The position numbers were made by a program, and so were the translations under genes. A DNA stretch of 23,582 bases, from assembly GCA_003566255.1 (NCBI GenBank), contig PXEC01000012.1, positions 1 through 23,582 of the forward strand. Reading direction: 5' to 3'. A model generated the notes under the pieces. That model was given only the letters and a program-made list of their open reading frames with translations. It had not been told where the DNA came from and did not search any database. Below, piece by piece: positions 1-6,783 of this stretch; within the stretch, counting starts at the first letter, position 1, and the number at the start of each line of letters is the position of its first letter. The stretch is from Candidatus Peregrinibacteria bacterium. GTDB lineage: Bacteria > Patescibacteriota > Gracilibacteria > UBA1369 > LOWO2-01-FULL-3.

Positions 1-899
1 AGAATAGGAGGAGTCAGAAGAGGAAACGCCGGTAGGGAGCTGAGGAAATTGCTTTTGCAGGATCGCCCGGATGCCGGGTTGTCGTCTTTGTTTTTCGGCG
101 GCGGAAGTTCCATTTCGCCCAAATTTACCGGTTTTATATTGACTTCCGGAGTTTTTCCCACAGCCCTTAGCAATGCGTTCTCCAAATGCTCGCTCATATC
201 CGGTTCCGCGAAATACGCCAACGCTTCGTCCTTGAATTTCACAATTCCGTGGATTTCACACTTTGGGTGCAGAAAAACCTTTATCTTTGATATCGGTAAC
301 GAAAATAAATGATGGGCTTCTATTATTTCCAATCCTTTGTTTATCAGGGTCGCTGATTCCACGGATATTTTTTCTCCCATTTCCCACCGTGGATGTGTTG
401 TTGCCTGCTTCGCTGTTATATCTTCCAAATTTTCTCTTTCATAAAAAGGCCCGCCGGAGCATGGAAGATAAATTTCTTCTATGTCCTTTTCATCCTTTCC
501 CGGGCGGGATTTTAAGATCTCGTAAATCGCGTTGTGCTCTGAATCCAGTGGAATGATTTTGTGTTTTTTTATGGAAAGTCCTTCCGCTACAACGGTTTCT
601 TTGTTTGCTAAAAGTAGGGTTTTCCCTTTTTTTACCGCTTCCAGAGAAGGCGCGATACCCGCAATCCCGGAAAGCACATTTATTACGATGTCCGCTTTGT
701 CCAAATCCAAAGTCTGACCTTTTGAATACAGGGCGGTTTGTTTTATCCCGAAAATTTTTGCCTGTTCCTCCAGAAGTTTTTCGTTCTTGTTCGCGCTTAT
801 CCCAATCAGCTCAAAAAGATCGCCGTGCTTCTCCAGAAGCCTCAATGTCTTTTTTCCCAGATGCCCGGTGGCCCCCAATACCACTACCTTTTTTCTCAT
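1..899 (-). CDS. dxr: 1-deoxy-D-xylulose 5-phosphate reductoisomerase, partial (C-terminus off window)
   Basis: Second step of the MEP isoprenoid pathway: NADPH-dependent rearrangement and reduction of DXP to MEP in the cytoplasm. The frame is open from an ATG at 899 to the window edge (299 codons; the family is about 380-400). It starts MRKKVVVLGATGHLGKKTL, the N-terminal nucleotide-binding fold. Family motifs follow in order: LLLANKETVV, DSEHNAIYE (metal ligands D119 and E121), the CSGGPF loop, HPRWEMGEKISVESAT, then NKGLEIIEAHHLF and HPKCEIHGIV. A GGAG lies 9 bases before the ATG, one of the few clear Shine-Dalgarno sites here. It diverges from infC. Past about residue 275 (below position 100) the sequence stops resembling the family, so the last third may be divergent, frameshifted or affected by the sequence edge. 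Identity is secure for the part seen. Confidence 0.93.
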   Translation of the reverse strand, partial: MRKKVVVLGATGHLGKKTLRLLEKHGDLFELIGISANKNEKLLEEQAKIFGIKQTALYSKGQTLDLDKADIVINVLSGIAGIAPSLEAVKKGKTLLLANKETVVAEGLSIKKHKIIPLDSEHNAIYEILKSRPGKDEKDIEEIYLPCSGGPFYERENLEDITAKQATTHPRWEMGEKISVESATLINKGLEIIEAHHLFSLPISKIKVFLHPKCEIHGIVKFKDEALAYFAEPDMSEHLENALLRAVGKTPEVNIKPVNLGEMELPPPKNKDDNPASGRSCKSNFLSSLPAFPLLTPPI

Positions 900-922
900 G
901 CGCGTATTCTCCAAGCATTGTC

Positions 923-951
923 TTGACTTTGCAACAGGTTTTTCGTATCAT
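923..951 (+). promoter_or_regulatory. Sigma-70-type promoter for infC-rpmI-rplT
   Basis: TTGACT at 923-928 and TATCAT at 946-951 are separated by exactly 17 bases. Transcription would begin near 958, about 24 bases before the ATA codon proposed as the infC start. That leader is too short to hold the long L20-type autoregulatory leader known from some bacteria. Confidence 0.7.
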
Positions 952-981
952 CCGAAAGCTTTGCAATCCTAATCAAACTAT

Positions 982-1494
982 ATAGGCAAACGTCTAAGAG
1001 TAAATCAACAGATACGAATCCCCACCGTTAGGCTGATAGGAGCCGAGGGAGAACAGCTGGGCATAATGTCTAAGGAAAAAGCCCAAGAAATTGCCGATAA
1101 AGCGGATTTGGACCTTGCGGAGGTAGCTCCTAACGCCAATCCTCCGGTCTGTAAGATTCTTGATTACGGTAAGTATCAATATCATCAGAAGAAGGTTGAT
1201 ACGAAGCACAGAAAATCGCAGAAGAAGACTGAAGTGAAGGGAGTCCGAATGGGGTTCAAAACCGGAGAGCACGATATGCAAGTCAAGGCGCGTCAGGCAC
1301 AAAAGTTCTTGAAGGCCGGCAACTCAGTAAAGGTTTCGTTGATATTCAGAGGAAGGGAAGCGGTTTATAGGGACTTGGCCACAGAGAAAATGATTAAATT
1401 CTGTGAAAGCCTGGAGGACACCTGCTCAATGGAAGCTCCTCCCAAAAAACAGGGAAATACAATGATAATGATATTAACTCCAAATAAATCATGA
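982..1494 (+). CDS. infC: Translation initiation factor IF-3, ATA start
   Basis: IF-3 binds the 30S subunit, blocks premature joining of 50S and polices start-codon choice. The first ATG (1066) lies inside the conserved N-domain: in-frame sequence upstream reads RVNQQIRIPTVRLIGAEGEQ and is open back to a TAA at 970-972. The only codons between that stop and the conserved block are non-ATG/GTG/TTG, and ATA at 982 gives a normal 170-residue protein. IF-3 genes commonly use a rare start codon (AUU in E. coli) for self-control, so ATA 982 is chosen, by inference. Further motifs: LDLAEVAPNANPPVCKI, DYGKYQY, and the C-domain with KVSLIFRGRE. No Shine-Dalgarno is visible. The stop overlaps the rpmI start (ATGA). 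Confidence 0.85.
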   Translation: MGKRLRVNQQIRIPTVRLIGAEGEQLGIMSKEKAQEIADKADLDLAEVAPNANPPVCKILDYGKYQYHQKKVDTKHRKSQKKTEVKGVRMGFKTGEHDMQVKARQAQKFLKAGNSVKVSLIFRGREAVYRDLATEKMIKFCESLEDTCSMEAPPKKQGNTMIMILTPNKS

Positions 1495-1733
1495 AGCAGA
1501 AACATCACAGCGGGCTTAAAAAGCGCGTAAAAATAAGGAAGAGCGGAACCGTAACCGTTGATAAATCTTGTAAGAACCATCTTCTTTCCAATAAATCAAA
1601 ACGTCAGAAAAAGTCTTTTCTTGGAGGAATGCCGGTTTGTAAAACCAGAGTTAAAGCTTTGCGAAGACTTCTTCCCGGAGCTGTTCCTTTGAAAAAAACT
1701 CAGAAAGAGGAGGTTCAAGAAGCTAAGAAATAA
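1491..1733 (+). CDS. rpmI: 50S ribosomal protein L35
   Basis: Small basic protein of the large ribosomal subunit. It begins MKQKHHSGLKKRVKIRKSG, followed by the L35 signature SCKNHLLSNKSKRQKKS and an ALRRLLPG end. At 80 residues it is longer than the usual 64-66; the extra is a lysine- and glutamate-rich tail of about 15 residues after LLPG. The start overlaps the infC stop by four bases (ATGA), implying translational coupling, and rplT follows after 18 bases, giving the classic infC-rpmI-rplT order. Confidence 0.96.
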   Translation: MKQKHHSGLKKRVKIRKSGTVTVDKSCKNHLLSNKSKRQKKSFLGGMPVCKTRVKALRRLLPGAVPLKKTQKEEVQEAKK

Positions 1734-1751
1734 ATATTTTAATTTTTAAAT

Positions 1752-2096
1752 ATGTCCCGAGTAAAAAGAGGCGTAACCGCCCACCGCAGGCACCGACAAA
1801 CTGTCAAGGCAGCCAAAGGTTTCCGTGGCTTGAGAAGCACAAACTTTCGACAAGCCAAAAATGCTCTGATGAAAGCAGGTCTCCACAGTTATACGCACAG
1901 GAGAACAAGAAAAAGAACTTTCAGGGCTCTCTGGATTGCCAGGATCAATGCCGCTTGTCGTCCACTTGGAATAACCTACAGCAGGCTTATTGAGGAAATG
2001 ACGAAGAAAGACATCAGAATCAACAGGAAGATGTTGGCGGAACTTGCCGCGAATCATCCTGAAGTCTTTGAAAAAGTGGTTGAGAAAGCTAAATAG
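1752..2096 (+). CDS. rplT: 50S ribosomal protein L20
   Basis: Binds 23S rRNA early in assembly of the large subunit. The full 114-residue length is normal. The N-terminal basic helix is seen as RVKRGVTAHRRHRQTVKAAK, followed by the family block RTFRALWIARINAACR and GITYSRLIEEM. It is third in the infC operon. The start is in an AT-rich context with no Shine-Dalgarno. It ends convergently with the acylphosphatase gene with only 5 bases between stop codons, so there is no room for a separate terminator hairpin. Confidence 0.98.
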   Translation: MSRVKRGVTAHRRHRQTVKAAKGFRGLRSTNFRQAKNALMKAGLHSYTHRRTRKRTFRALWIARINAACRPLGITYSRLIEEMTKKDIRINRKMLAELAANHPEVFEKVVEKAK

Positions 2097-2101
2097 ATTT
2101 C

Positions 2102-2371
2102 CTAATATGTTTCGAATCCTTCGTGTTTTTGGGTCGGCTCTTCCCAAGCGTATTCAACATCCCTGACATCGGATGATGGTGGGCCCTCTTTACACCATCC
2201 CAAAAACCGCATTATCTCGTTTTCTCCACCTTGTACTAAAATTTCCACCTCTCCGTTCGGCAAATTTTCCGCGTATCCGGTCAGTCCCAGGGATTGTGCG
2301 CTTTCTCTGGCGTGGGACCGGAAAAAGACTCCCTGAACCCGGCCTCTAACTTTTATTCTTGCTTGTTTCAT
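2102..2371 (-). CDS. acyP: Acylphosphatase
   Basis: Small cytoplasmic enzyme that hydrolyses acyl-phosphate bonds. The 89-residue length is typical. The signature RVQGVFFRSHAR holds the phosphate-binding arginine (R18), and GYAENLPNGEVEI holds the catalytic asparagine (N36). Its ATG overlaps the stop of the upstream cyclophilin gene (ATGA), so the two are expected to be translated from one mRNA; no functional link between the products is known to me. Confidence 0.95.
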   Translation of the reverse strand: MKQARIKVRGRVQGVFFRSHARESAQSLGLTGYAENLPNGEVEILVQGGENEIMRFLGWCKEGPPSSDVRDVEYAWEEPTQKHEGFETY

Positions 2372-2931
2372 TTTATTTCCACGCTCTTTAGAATCACTTC
2401 TTCCAGAGGTCTTTCCCCTCCGTTTACTTTCACTGAGGCTATTTTGTCCACGACATCCATCCCCTTCTCAACATGTCCGAAGATTGCGTGCTTTCCATCA
2501 AGCCAAGGAGCCCCGTCTCTTCCTTGCATTATAAAAAACTGGCTTCCTCCCGTGTTTGGACCTCTGTTTGCCATGGAAAGGACTCCTCTCTTGTGCGTGA
2601 GCCCTTCGGCAAATTCGTCTTCAATTTGTGTGCCCGGTCCTTTATAACTGTGCCCCCCCGTTCCGTCTCGATTCTCAAAATCTCCGCCTTGGATCATAAA
2701 TCCGTCTATGACTCTGTGAAAAATCGTATCGTCGTACTTTCCCGCTTCCGCCAGTTCCACGAAGTTTTTTACCGTTTCCGGCGTCTTTTCCGTGTATAAT
2801 ACAATTTCTATGTCCCCGAAATTTGTTTTGATTGTTGCCATGGTTTCTTTGTTATTGTTACATGCCGCAAGGGTGACCGTCAGTAAAAATATTGCTGTTA
2901 TTGCCGCGGCCTTGCTTATAAATTTTTTCAT
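2368..2931 (-). CDS. Lipoprotein cyclophilin-type peptidyl-prolyl isomerase
   Basis: Catalyses cis-trans isomerisation of proline bonds, here probably outside the membrane. Residues 1-24 form a lipoprotein signal (lysines, a hydrophobic stretch, lipobox LAAC with C24 as the lipid site). The cyclophilin domain covers about 32-187, with FHRVIDGFMIQGGD (catalytic R73), SMANRGPNTGGSQFFI and W143 in APWLDGKHAIFG. All main active-site residues are present, so activity is likely. It is first in a two-gene unit with acylphosphatase. Symbol left blank because the ppiA/ppiB distinction does not apply clearly to this lipoprotein form. Confidence 0.95.
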   Translation of the reverse strand: MKKFISKAAAITAIFLLTVTLAACNNNKETMATIKTNFGDIEIVLYTEKTPETVKNFVELAEAGKYDDTIFHRVIDGFMIQGGDFENRDGTGGHSYKGPGTQIEDEFAEGLTHKRGVLSMANRGPNTGGSQFFIMQGRDGAPWLDGKHAIFGHVEKGMDVVDKIASVKVNGGERPLEEVILKSVEIK

Positions 2932-2962
2932 ATAAATTTCTGTTATTTTATTTTTCGGAGAG

Positions 2963-2971
2963 ATTCTATCA
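2963..2971 (-). promoter_or_regulatory. Extended -10 for the cyclophilin gene
   Basis: Reading the minus strand gives TGA followed by TAGAAT, an extended -10 (TGnTANAAT). No good -35 is visible at 17 bases. Predicted start of transcription is near 2956, about 25 bases before the ATG. Confidence 0.45.
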
Positions 2972-2999
2972 CATAAAACTCGATTTCGCAGTCCTTTTG

Positions 3000-3008
3000 T
3001 GCTAATCT
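3000..3008 (+). promoter_or_regulatory. Extended -10 for murF operon; near-leaderless
   Basis: TGC followed by TAATCT (3003-3008) makes an extended -10. Predicted +1 is near 3015, only 3 bases before the murF ATG at 3018, so the mRNA would be almost leaderless. The -35 region is poor. It lies back to back with the cyclophilin promoter in an 86-base spacer. Confidence 0.5.
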
Positions 3009-3017
3009 TCGTCGGCC

Positions 3018-4295
3018 ATGAAAAAGATTTTGCGGAAACTTGTCTTGTTTGAACTTAAAGCGCTTGCCAAGCGGCGATTGAAGCGGTTTAAGGGCAAAAT
3101 TATTGCTGTCACCGGCTCCACGGGAAAAACCGGGACCAAAGATGCGATTTACACTGTTTTGAATACTCGTTTTAGGGTAAAAACCACCAGGAAAAGCATG
3201 AATTCCGAATTCGGGCTTCCTTTGACAATTCTGGATATCGATAGTGGTTTTTCTTCCGCCACAAAATGGTCATGGTATTTGCTAAAGGGGTTTTTCCACA
3301 GCTTTATGAGGGATCACAGTGAAGTTTTGCTGTTGGAAATGGGTGTTGATAAGCCGGGGGATATGGATTTTTTGCTCTCAATAGTGAAACCCGATATCGC
3401 GGTTTTTACGAATGTGGCTCCGGTTCATTTGGATGAGGGGCAGTTTAAAGATTTGCGGGAAATTTTTGAGGAGAAGTCAAAATTGATTTCGGCGTTGGGA
3501 GAAAAGGGGATTGCGGTCCTCAATATTGATGACGATCTGGTCGGAAGTGTGGCCAAAAAACGCAGAGGGAAGAGAACTATTACTTTTGGGAAGAAGCGTG
3601 AAGGAGATTTTTGGGCGGGCCAGGTTAAACAGAGCCTTGAAGGGCTGGACTTTGTTTTACATCACGATAACGCGAGGCACGAAGTTAGCAGTAGTGTGAT
3701 CGGTGAGTGCCATATCTATATGTTGCTTCCCGCGATCGTTTGCGGAACTTTGATGGATATGGACTTGGACGACATTACCGAGGCGATAAAGCTTTTTTCT
3801 TTACCTCCCGGGAGGATGTCCGTGATCCCGTCTATAAATGGCGCCACCATTTTGGACAGTTCTTATAATTCTTCTCCGGTCGCGCTGAAAGAGGCTCTTC
3901 TCACTCTTAAATCTCTTGGAGAGAACCGCAGGAAGGTTGCGGTTCTGGGAAACATGAACGAGCTGGGAGAAGAGACCGAGAAGCTGCATGAAGCTATGGC
4001 AAGCACGATTTGCTCTTGCGCGGACGTTCTAATCACCGTCGGGAAATATGCAAGAATGATGTCCAAAAAAGCTGTTGAAAAAGGGTTCCCCGAATCAAAG
4101 GCTCATCATTTTAATTCGGCTCTTGAAGCGGCGGAATTTTTCAAAGATCATATTGCTAAGAACGATTTGATTCTTGTTAAGGGATCTCAAAACCGGGTCC
4201 GTTTGGAGCGTTTTGTTAAGGAAATTATGGCGTTCCCGGAGGACGCAAGAAGTTTGTTGGTTAGACAAGAACGCGTTTGGTCCTCTAAACTTTAA
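3018..4295 (+). CDS. murF: Mur ligase, MurF-like (UDP-MurNAc-tripeptide--D-Ala-D-Ala ligase)
   Basis: ATP-dependent ligase of cytoplasmic peptidoglycan precursor synthesis, expected to add D-Ala-D-Ala. The P-loop GSTGKTGTK is at residues 33-40, whereas E. coli MurF has it near 107: the N-terminal UDP-sugar-binding domain is replaced by a short basic and hydrophobic lead-in. The central domain shows FTNVAPVHLDEGQF and a lysine in EEKSKLISAL. The C-domain shows ILDSSYNSSPVALKEAL, GNMNELGEE and LVKGSQNRVRLE, all MurF-like. 425 residues. It heads an operon with holB 5 bases downstream. Substrate could differ from classic MurF given the missing domain; a broader Mur-ligase role is the alternative. 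Confidence 0.85.
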   Translation: MKKILRKLVLFELKALAKRRLKRFKGKIIAVTGSTGKTGTKDAIYTVLNTRFRVKTTRKSMNSEFGLPLTILDIDSGFSSATKWSWYLLKGFFHSFMRDHSEVLLLEMGVDKPGDMDFLLSIVKPDIAVFTNVAPVHLDEGQFKDLREIFEEKSKLISALGEKGIAVLNIDDDLVGSVAKKRRGKRTITFGKKREGDFWAGQVKQSLEGLDFVLHHDNARHEVSSSVIGECHIYMLLPAIVCGTLMDMDLDDITEAIKLFSLPPGRMSVIPSINGATILDSSYNSSPVALKEALLTLKSLGENRRKVAVLGNMNELGEETEKLHEAMASTICSCADVLITVGKYARMMSKKAVEKGFPESKAHHFNSALEAAEFFKDHIAKNDLILVKGSQNRVRLERFVKEIMAFPEDARSLLVRQERVWSSKL

Positions 4296-4300
4296 CAGAC

Positions 4301-5203
4301 ATGAAATATAATTGGTCCATTATCGGGCATGAAAAGCAGTTGCTTCAGATAGAGCACGATATCGCAAGTGGGAACCTTGCTCACGCGTATCTTCTGGCGG
4401 GGCCGAACAGCATTGGAAAATCCACAGTCGCCAGAAAAATGGCGGGGATTTTGCAGTGTCCAAACGATTTTTGCCATAAATGTCCCACTTGTCTCCAAGT
4501 TTCCAAACGCAGTCATCCCGACACATTCGAATTTGCCAATCACGATGATTCAATTGGAATTGATGATGTTCGTCGCTTGGTTGAACGATTGACCATGACG
4601 GGACAGTCAAACTATAAGATTTTGTTGATCCGCAAGCTGGAACGTATGACCGTCCCCGCGGCAAACAGCTTTTTGAAAATCCTGGAGGAGCCTACCGAAA
4701 GGACTATTTTTATAATGACCACGGACAATGTCCGGCTTCTTTTGCCGACGGTCATCTCCCGGGTACGAGTTATAAAATTTTTGAGTTCCTCTGTTGTGTT
4801 TCTTGAGAGTAAGCTCCGTGAGCTTTTTCCGGAGGAAGATGCCGAAACCATAAAAAAGGCAAGTTTGTTCTCTTTGGGCATGACCGGCCGGGCTGTTCGC
4901 CTGATAGAAAATCCCGATGTTTTGGCGCACAACATCAAGGTTTATCATGACGTCCAGAATCTTTTGTCGGTTAAAAATGTATCGGCTCGCTTCTCTTATC
5001 TGAGTGATATTTTGGAGGAGGACGGAGCCGTTGAAACTTTTCTTAATATGACGACCCATGTTTTACGAAGCAAGTTGCTGGAAGGCGGTCCCGGCGCGAG
5101 AAAACATTTAATTGCTCTTTCCAAAATCGATGATACTGGTATTCTTTTGAAGAAAAATGTTAATCCCAGGTTGGCATTGGAGAACCTTATGTTAAATCTC
5201 TGA
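4301..5203 (+). CDS. holB: DNA polymerase III subunit delta prime
   Basis: Clamp-loader AAA+ subunit that helps place the beta clamp (dnaN, also in this window) on DNA. Walker A-like GPNSIGKST at residues 34-42; zinc cluster at C53, C58, C61 and C64 (CHKCPTC); then DDVRRLVERL, NSFLKILEEPTERTIFIMTT and the sensor-1 region. The usual SRC motif reads SRV, keeping the arginine but not the cysteine. 300 residues, slightly short for the family. The holB then PSP1/RicT gene order is also known from Firmicutes, which supports the call. No Shine-Dalgarno; it starts 5 bases after murF. Confidence 0.9.
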   Translation: MKYNWSIIGHEKQLLQIEHDIASGNLAHAYLLAGPNSIGKSTVARKMAGILQCPNDFCHKCPTCLQVSKRSHPDTFEFANHDDSIGIDDVRRLVERLTMTGQSNYKILLIRKLERMTVPAANSFLKILEEPTERTIFIMTTDNVRLLLPTVISRVRVIKFLSSSVVFLESKLRELFPEEDAETIKKASLFSLGMTGRAVRLIENPDVLAHNIKVYHDVQNLLSVKNVSARFSYLSDILEEDGAVETFLNMTTHVLRSKLLEGGPGARKHLIALSKIDDTGILLKKNVNPRLALENLMLNL

Positions 5204-5217
5204 AATAACAGTTTACT

Positions 5218-6057
5218 ATGATGACAAAAGTTTTGGGTATAGAGTGCGGTTCTTCTCTTGATGTTCTGGAAATCCCTTTTTCCACAAAATATGATTTGGA
5301 GGTGGGTGATAAAGTTATTTTCAAAGACCCCGAGGGAAGGGAGGAGTTTGGTGTCGTAAAGTATGTGGATAGATCGGCGCGGGACGATGAAGGCGTTCTT
5401 CGAGATTCTAAGATTTTGAGGCGAGCCACCCCGAATGACCTGCAGAAAGTGTTGAATCATTCGGAGCTCGGGGTTGTGGCTTTGGAAAAAGCCAAAGAGC
5501 TTGTTTCAAAATTGGAGATGGAGATGAGTGTTTTTAGAGCGGCTTATTCTTTTGACGGTTCAAAAATCCATTTTCTTTTCACTTCCGATGATCGTGTTGA
5601 TTTCAGGGAGCTGGTGAAGGAGTTGGCTAAAAGTTTGAAAAAACAGATTCATTTGCGACAAATAGGTCCCCGAGACAAGGCAAGGTTGACCGGGGGTTAT
5701 GGGCGTTGTGGCCGTTCCTTGTGTTGTACCGCTTGGCTGAGTGACCTGGGGGGGATCGGTATGGAAATGGTCAGAACTCAGGCTCTGGAAGGGAAAGGCA
5801 GTTCAAAGCTTTCCGGTTCTTGTGGAAAACTCCTTTGTTGTCTCCGGTATGAAATTGAAGCTTATCGGGCTCTTAAGAAGTCTCTGCCGGGTCTGGGATC
5901 AAAAGTGAAAGTTGTTGGAAGGGATGGGGCCGCCATTGTCTTGGCTCTCGATATCCTAAATCAAAAACTTAAAGTTTCTTTTGAAAAAGGCGAGATTTGC
6001 ACCATCCCGGCTACTGATGTAAAAGAGGTACTATCCATAAAAAAAGCTAACATTTGA
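5218..6057 (+). CDS. PSP1-domain protein, RicT/YaaT-like
   Basis: Family of cytoplasmic proteins; the Bacillus member (RicT/YaaT) forms a Y-complex with RicA and RicF that carries iron-sulfur clusters and tunes RNase Y. The two cysteine motifs are visible: GRCGRSLCC (C164, C169, C170) and GSCGKLLCC (C202, C207, C208), with the PSP1 signature GGYGRCGRS. The N-terminal part (about 1-60) is beta-rich and a C-terminal KOW-like segment starts near 220. The gene could start at 5218 or the adjacent ATG at 5221. It sits in the same order as Bacillus holB-yaaT. No RicA or RicF is seen in this window, but an rny gene lies 2.7 kb away, so a link to RNase Y is plausible but inferred. Confidence 0.9.
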   Translation: MMTKVLGIECGSSLDVLEIPFSTKYDLEVGDKVIFKDPEGREEFGVVKYVDRSARDDEGVLRDSKILRRATPNDLQKVLNHSELGVVALEKAKELVSKLEMEMSVFRAAYSFDGSKIHFLFTSDDRVDFRELVKELAKSLKKQIHLRQIGPRDKARLTGGYGRCGRSLCCTAWLSDLGGIGMEMVRTQALEGKGSSKLSGSCGKLLCCLRYEIEAYRALKKSLPGLGSKVKVVGRDGAAIVLALDILNQKLKVSFEKGEICTIPATDVKEVLSIKKANI

Positions 6058-6060
6058 TAT

Positions 6061-6783
6061 ATGTGGACGTATTTGGCGATATTTTTTAGTGTGGCGATTT
6101 TGGTTGGAGTTTTTCTCCGCAGGTATTTTTTGTTCTCTTCTCTTCCCTCTAAAGATACCGTTGAGGATGACGCCGAAGAAGATGCTATGGATGATAAGCG
6201 TCGTTTTTCCAGGGAAGATCATGAGAAGACAGAAACTCTTCTTAAGAGAGGTGAATCTCTTCTGAAAGTCGGTAAAGACGAAGACGCGATAAAATGTTTT
6301 GTCCAAATCCTTTCAATCGCCCCCGTCCATAGCGAGGCGCAAAACAAATTGGCGCTTCTGTATCTTCAAAAGCAGATGTTTGGAGCTGCTGCCGCTCTTT
6401 TTAAGCAACTTTCCGAAACCTCTCCGGATCCTGTCCATTTCAGCCATTTGGGGCTGGCTCTTTTTAGTCAAAGCGATTTTGAAAATGCAAAAATCGCTTA
6501 TCAGAAGGCGTTGGAATTGGACTCTTCCCGCCCCCAGCGTTTTGTCAGTCTTTCCCATGTTTACAGGTCTTTGGGACAGCTCTATCACGCTGTTGTGGCA
6601 TTAAACAAAGCTCTTGAACTGGAAGAAGATCATCCGGAAGTCTTGCTTTTGTTGGCGGATCTGCACATCGAGCTTCAAAAAACTCCCAACGCGAAATACT
6701 TTTTGAGTCGTATTTTGGAGATAGACCCAAAAAATCCCGAGGCGAAGAAGATTCTTAAAAATCTTGAGTCCTCGGAGCTCTGA
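6061..6783 (+). CDS. Membrane-anchored TPR protein
   Basis: 240 residues. Residues 4-20 are a hydrophobic segment followed by RRYF, giving one N-terminal membrane helix with the rest probably cytoplasmic, since the flank after the helix is basic. An acidic linker (about 35-50, VEDDAEEDAMDD) precedes tandem tetratricopeptide repeats from about 58 to 235: look for the repeated pattern A-x-x-x-Y-x-K-A-L-E-L in AKIAYQKALELDSS and AVVALNKALELEEDHPE. Such proteins act as scaffolds; no partner can be named. Last gene of the murF-holB-ricT unit (3 bases after RicT). Its stop is immediately next to the stop of the convergent vanW gene. Confidence 0.88.
   Translation: MWTYLAIFFSVAILVGVFLRRYFLFSSLPSKDTVEDDAEEDAMDDKRRFSREDHEKTETLLKRGESLLKVGKDEDAIKCFVQILSIAPVHSEAQNKLALLYLQKQMFGAAAALFKQLSETSPDPVHFSHLGLALFSQSDFENAKIAYQKALELDSSRPQRFVSLSHVYRSLGQLYHAVVALNKALELEEDHPEVLLLLADLHIELQKTPNAKYFLSRILEIDPKNPEAKKILKNLESSEL

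Noticed and set aside
1066..1494. infC starting at the ATG 1066
   Set aside because: It would cut off the conserved RVNQQIR-VRLIG-GEQLG part of the IF-3 N-domain.
2258..2620. Further copies of the ssrA-side motif (TTCGGCAAAT-like) in the acyP and cyclophilin region
   Set aside because: Only about ten bases match, inside coding sequence, with no ACAATTTCT at the right offset.
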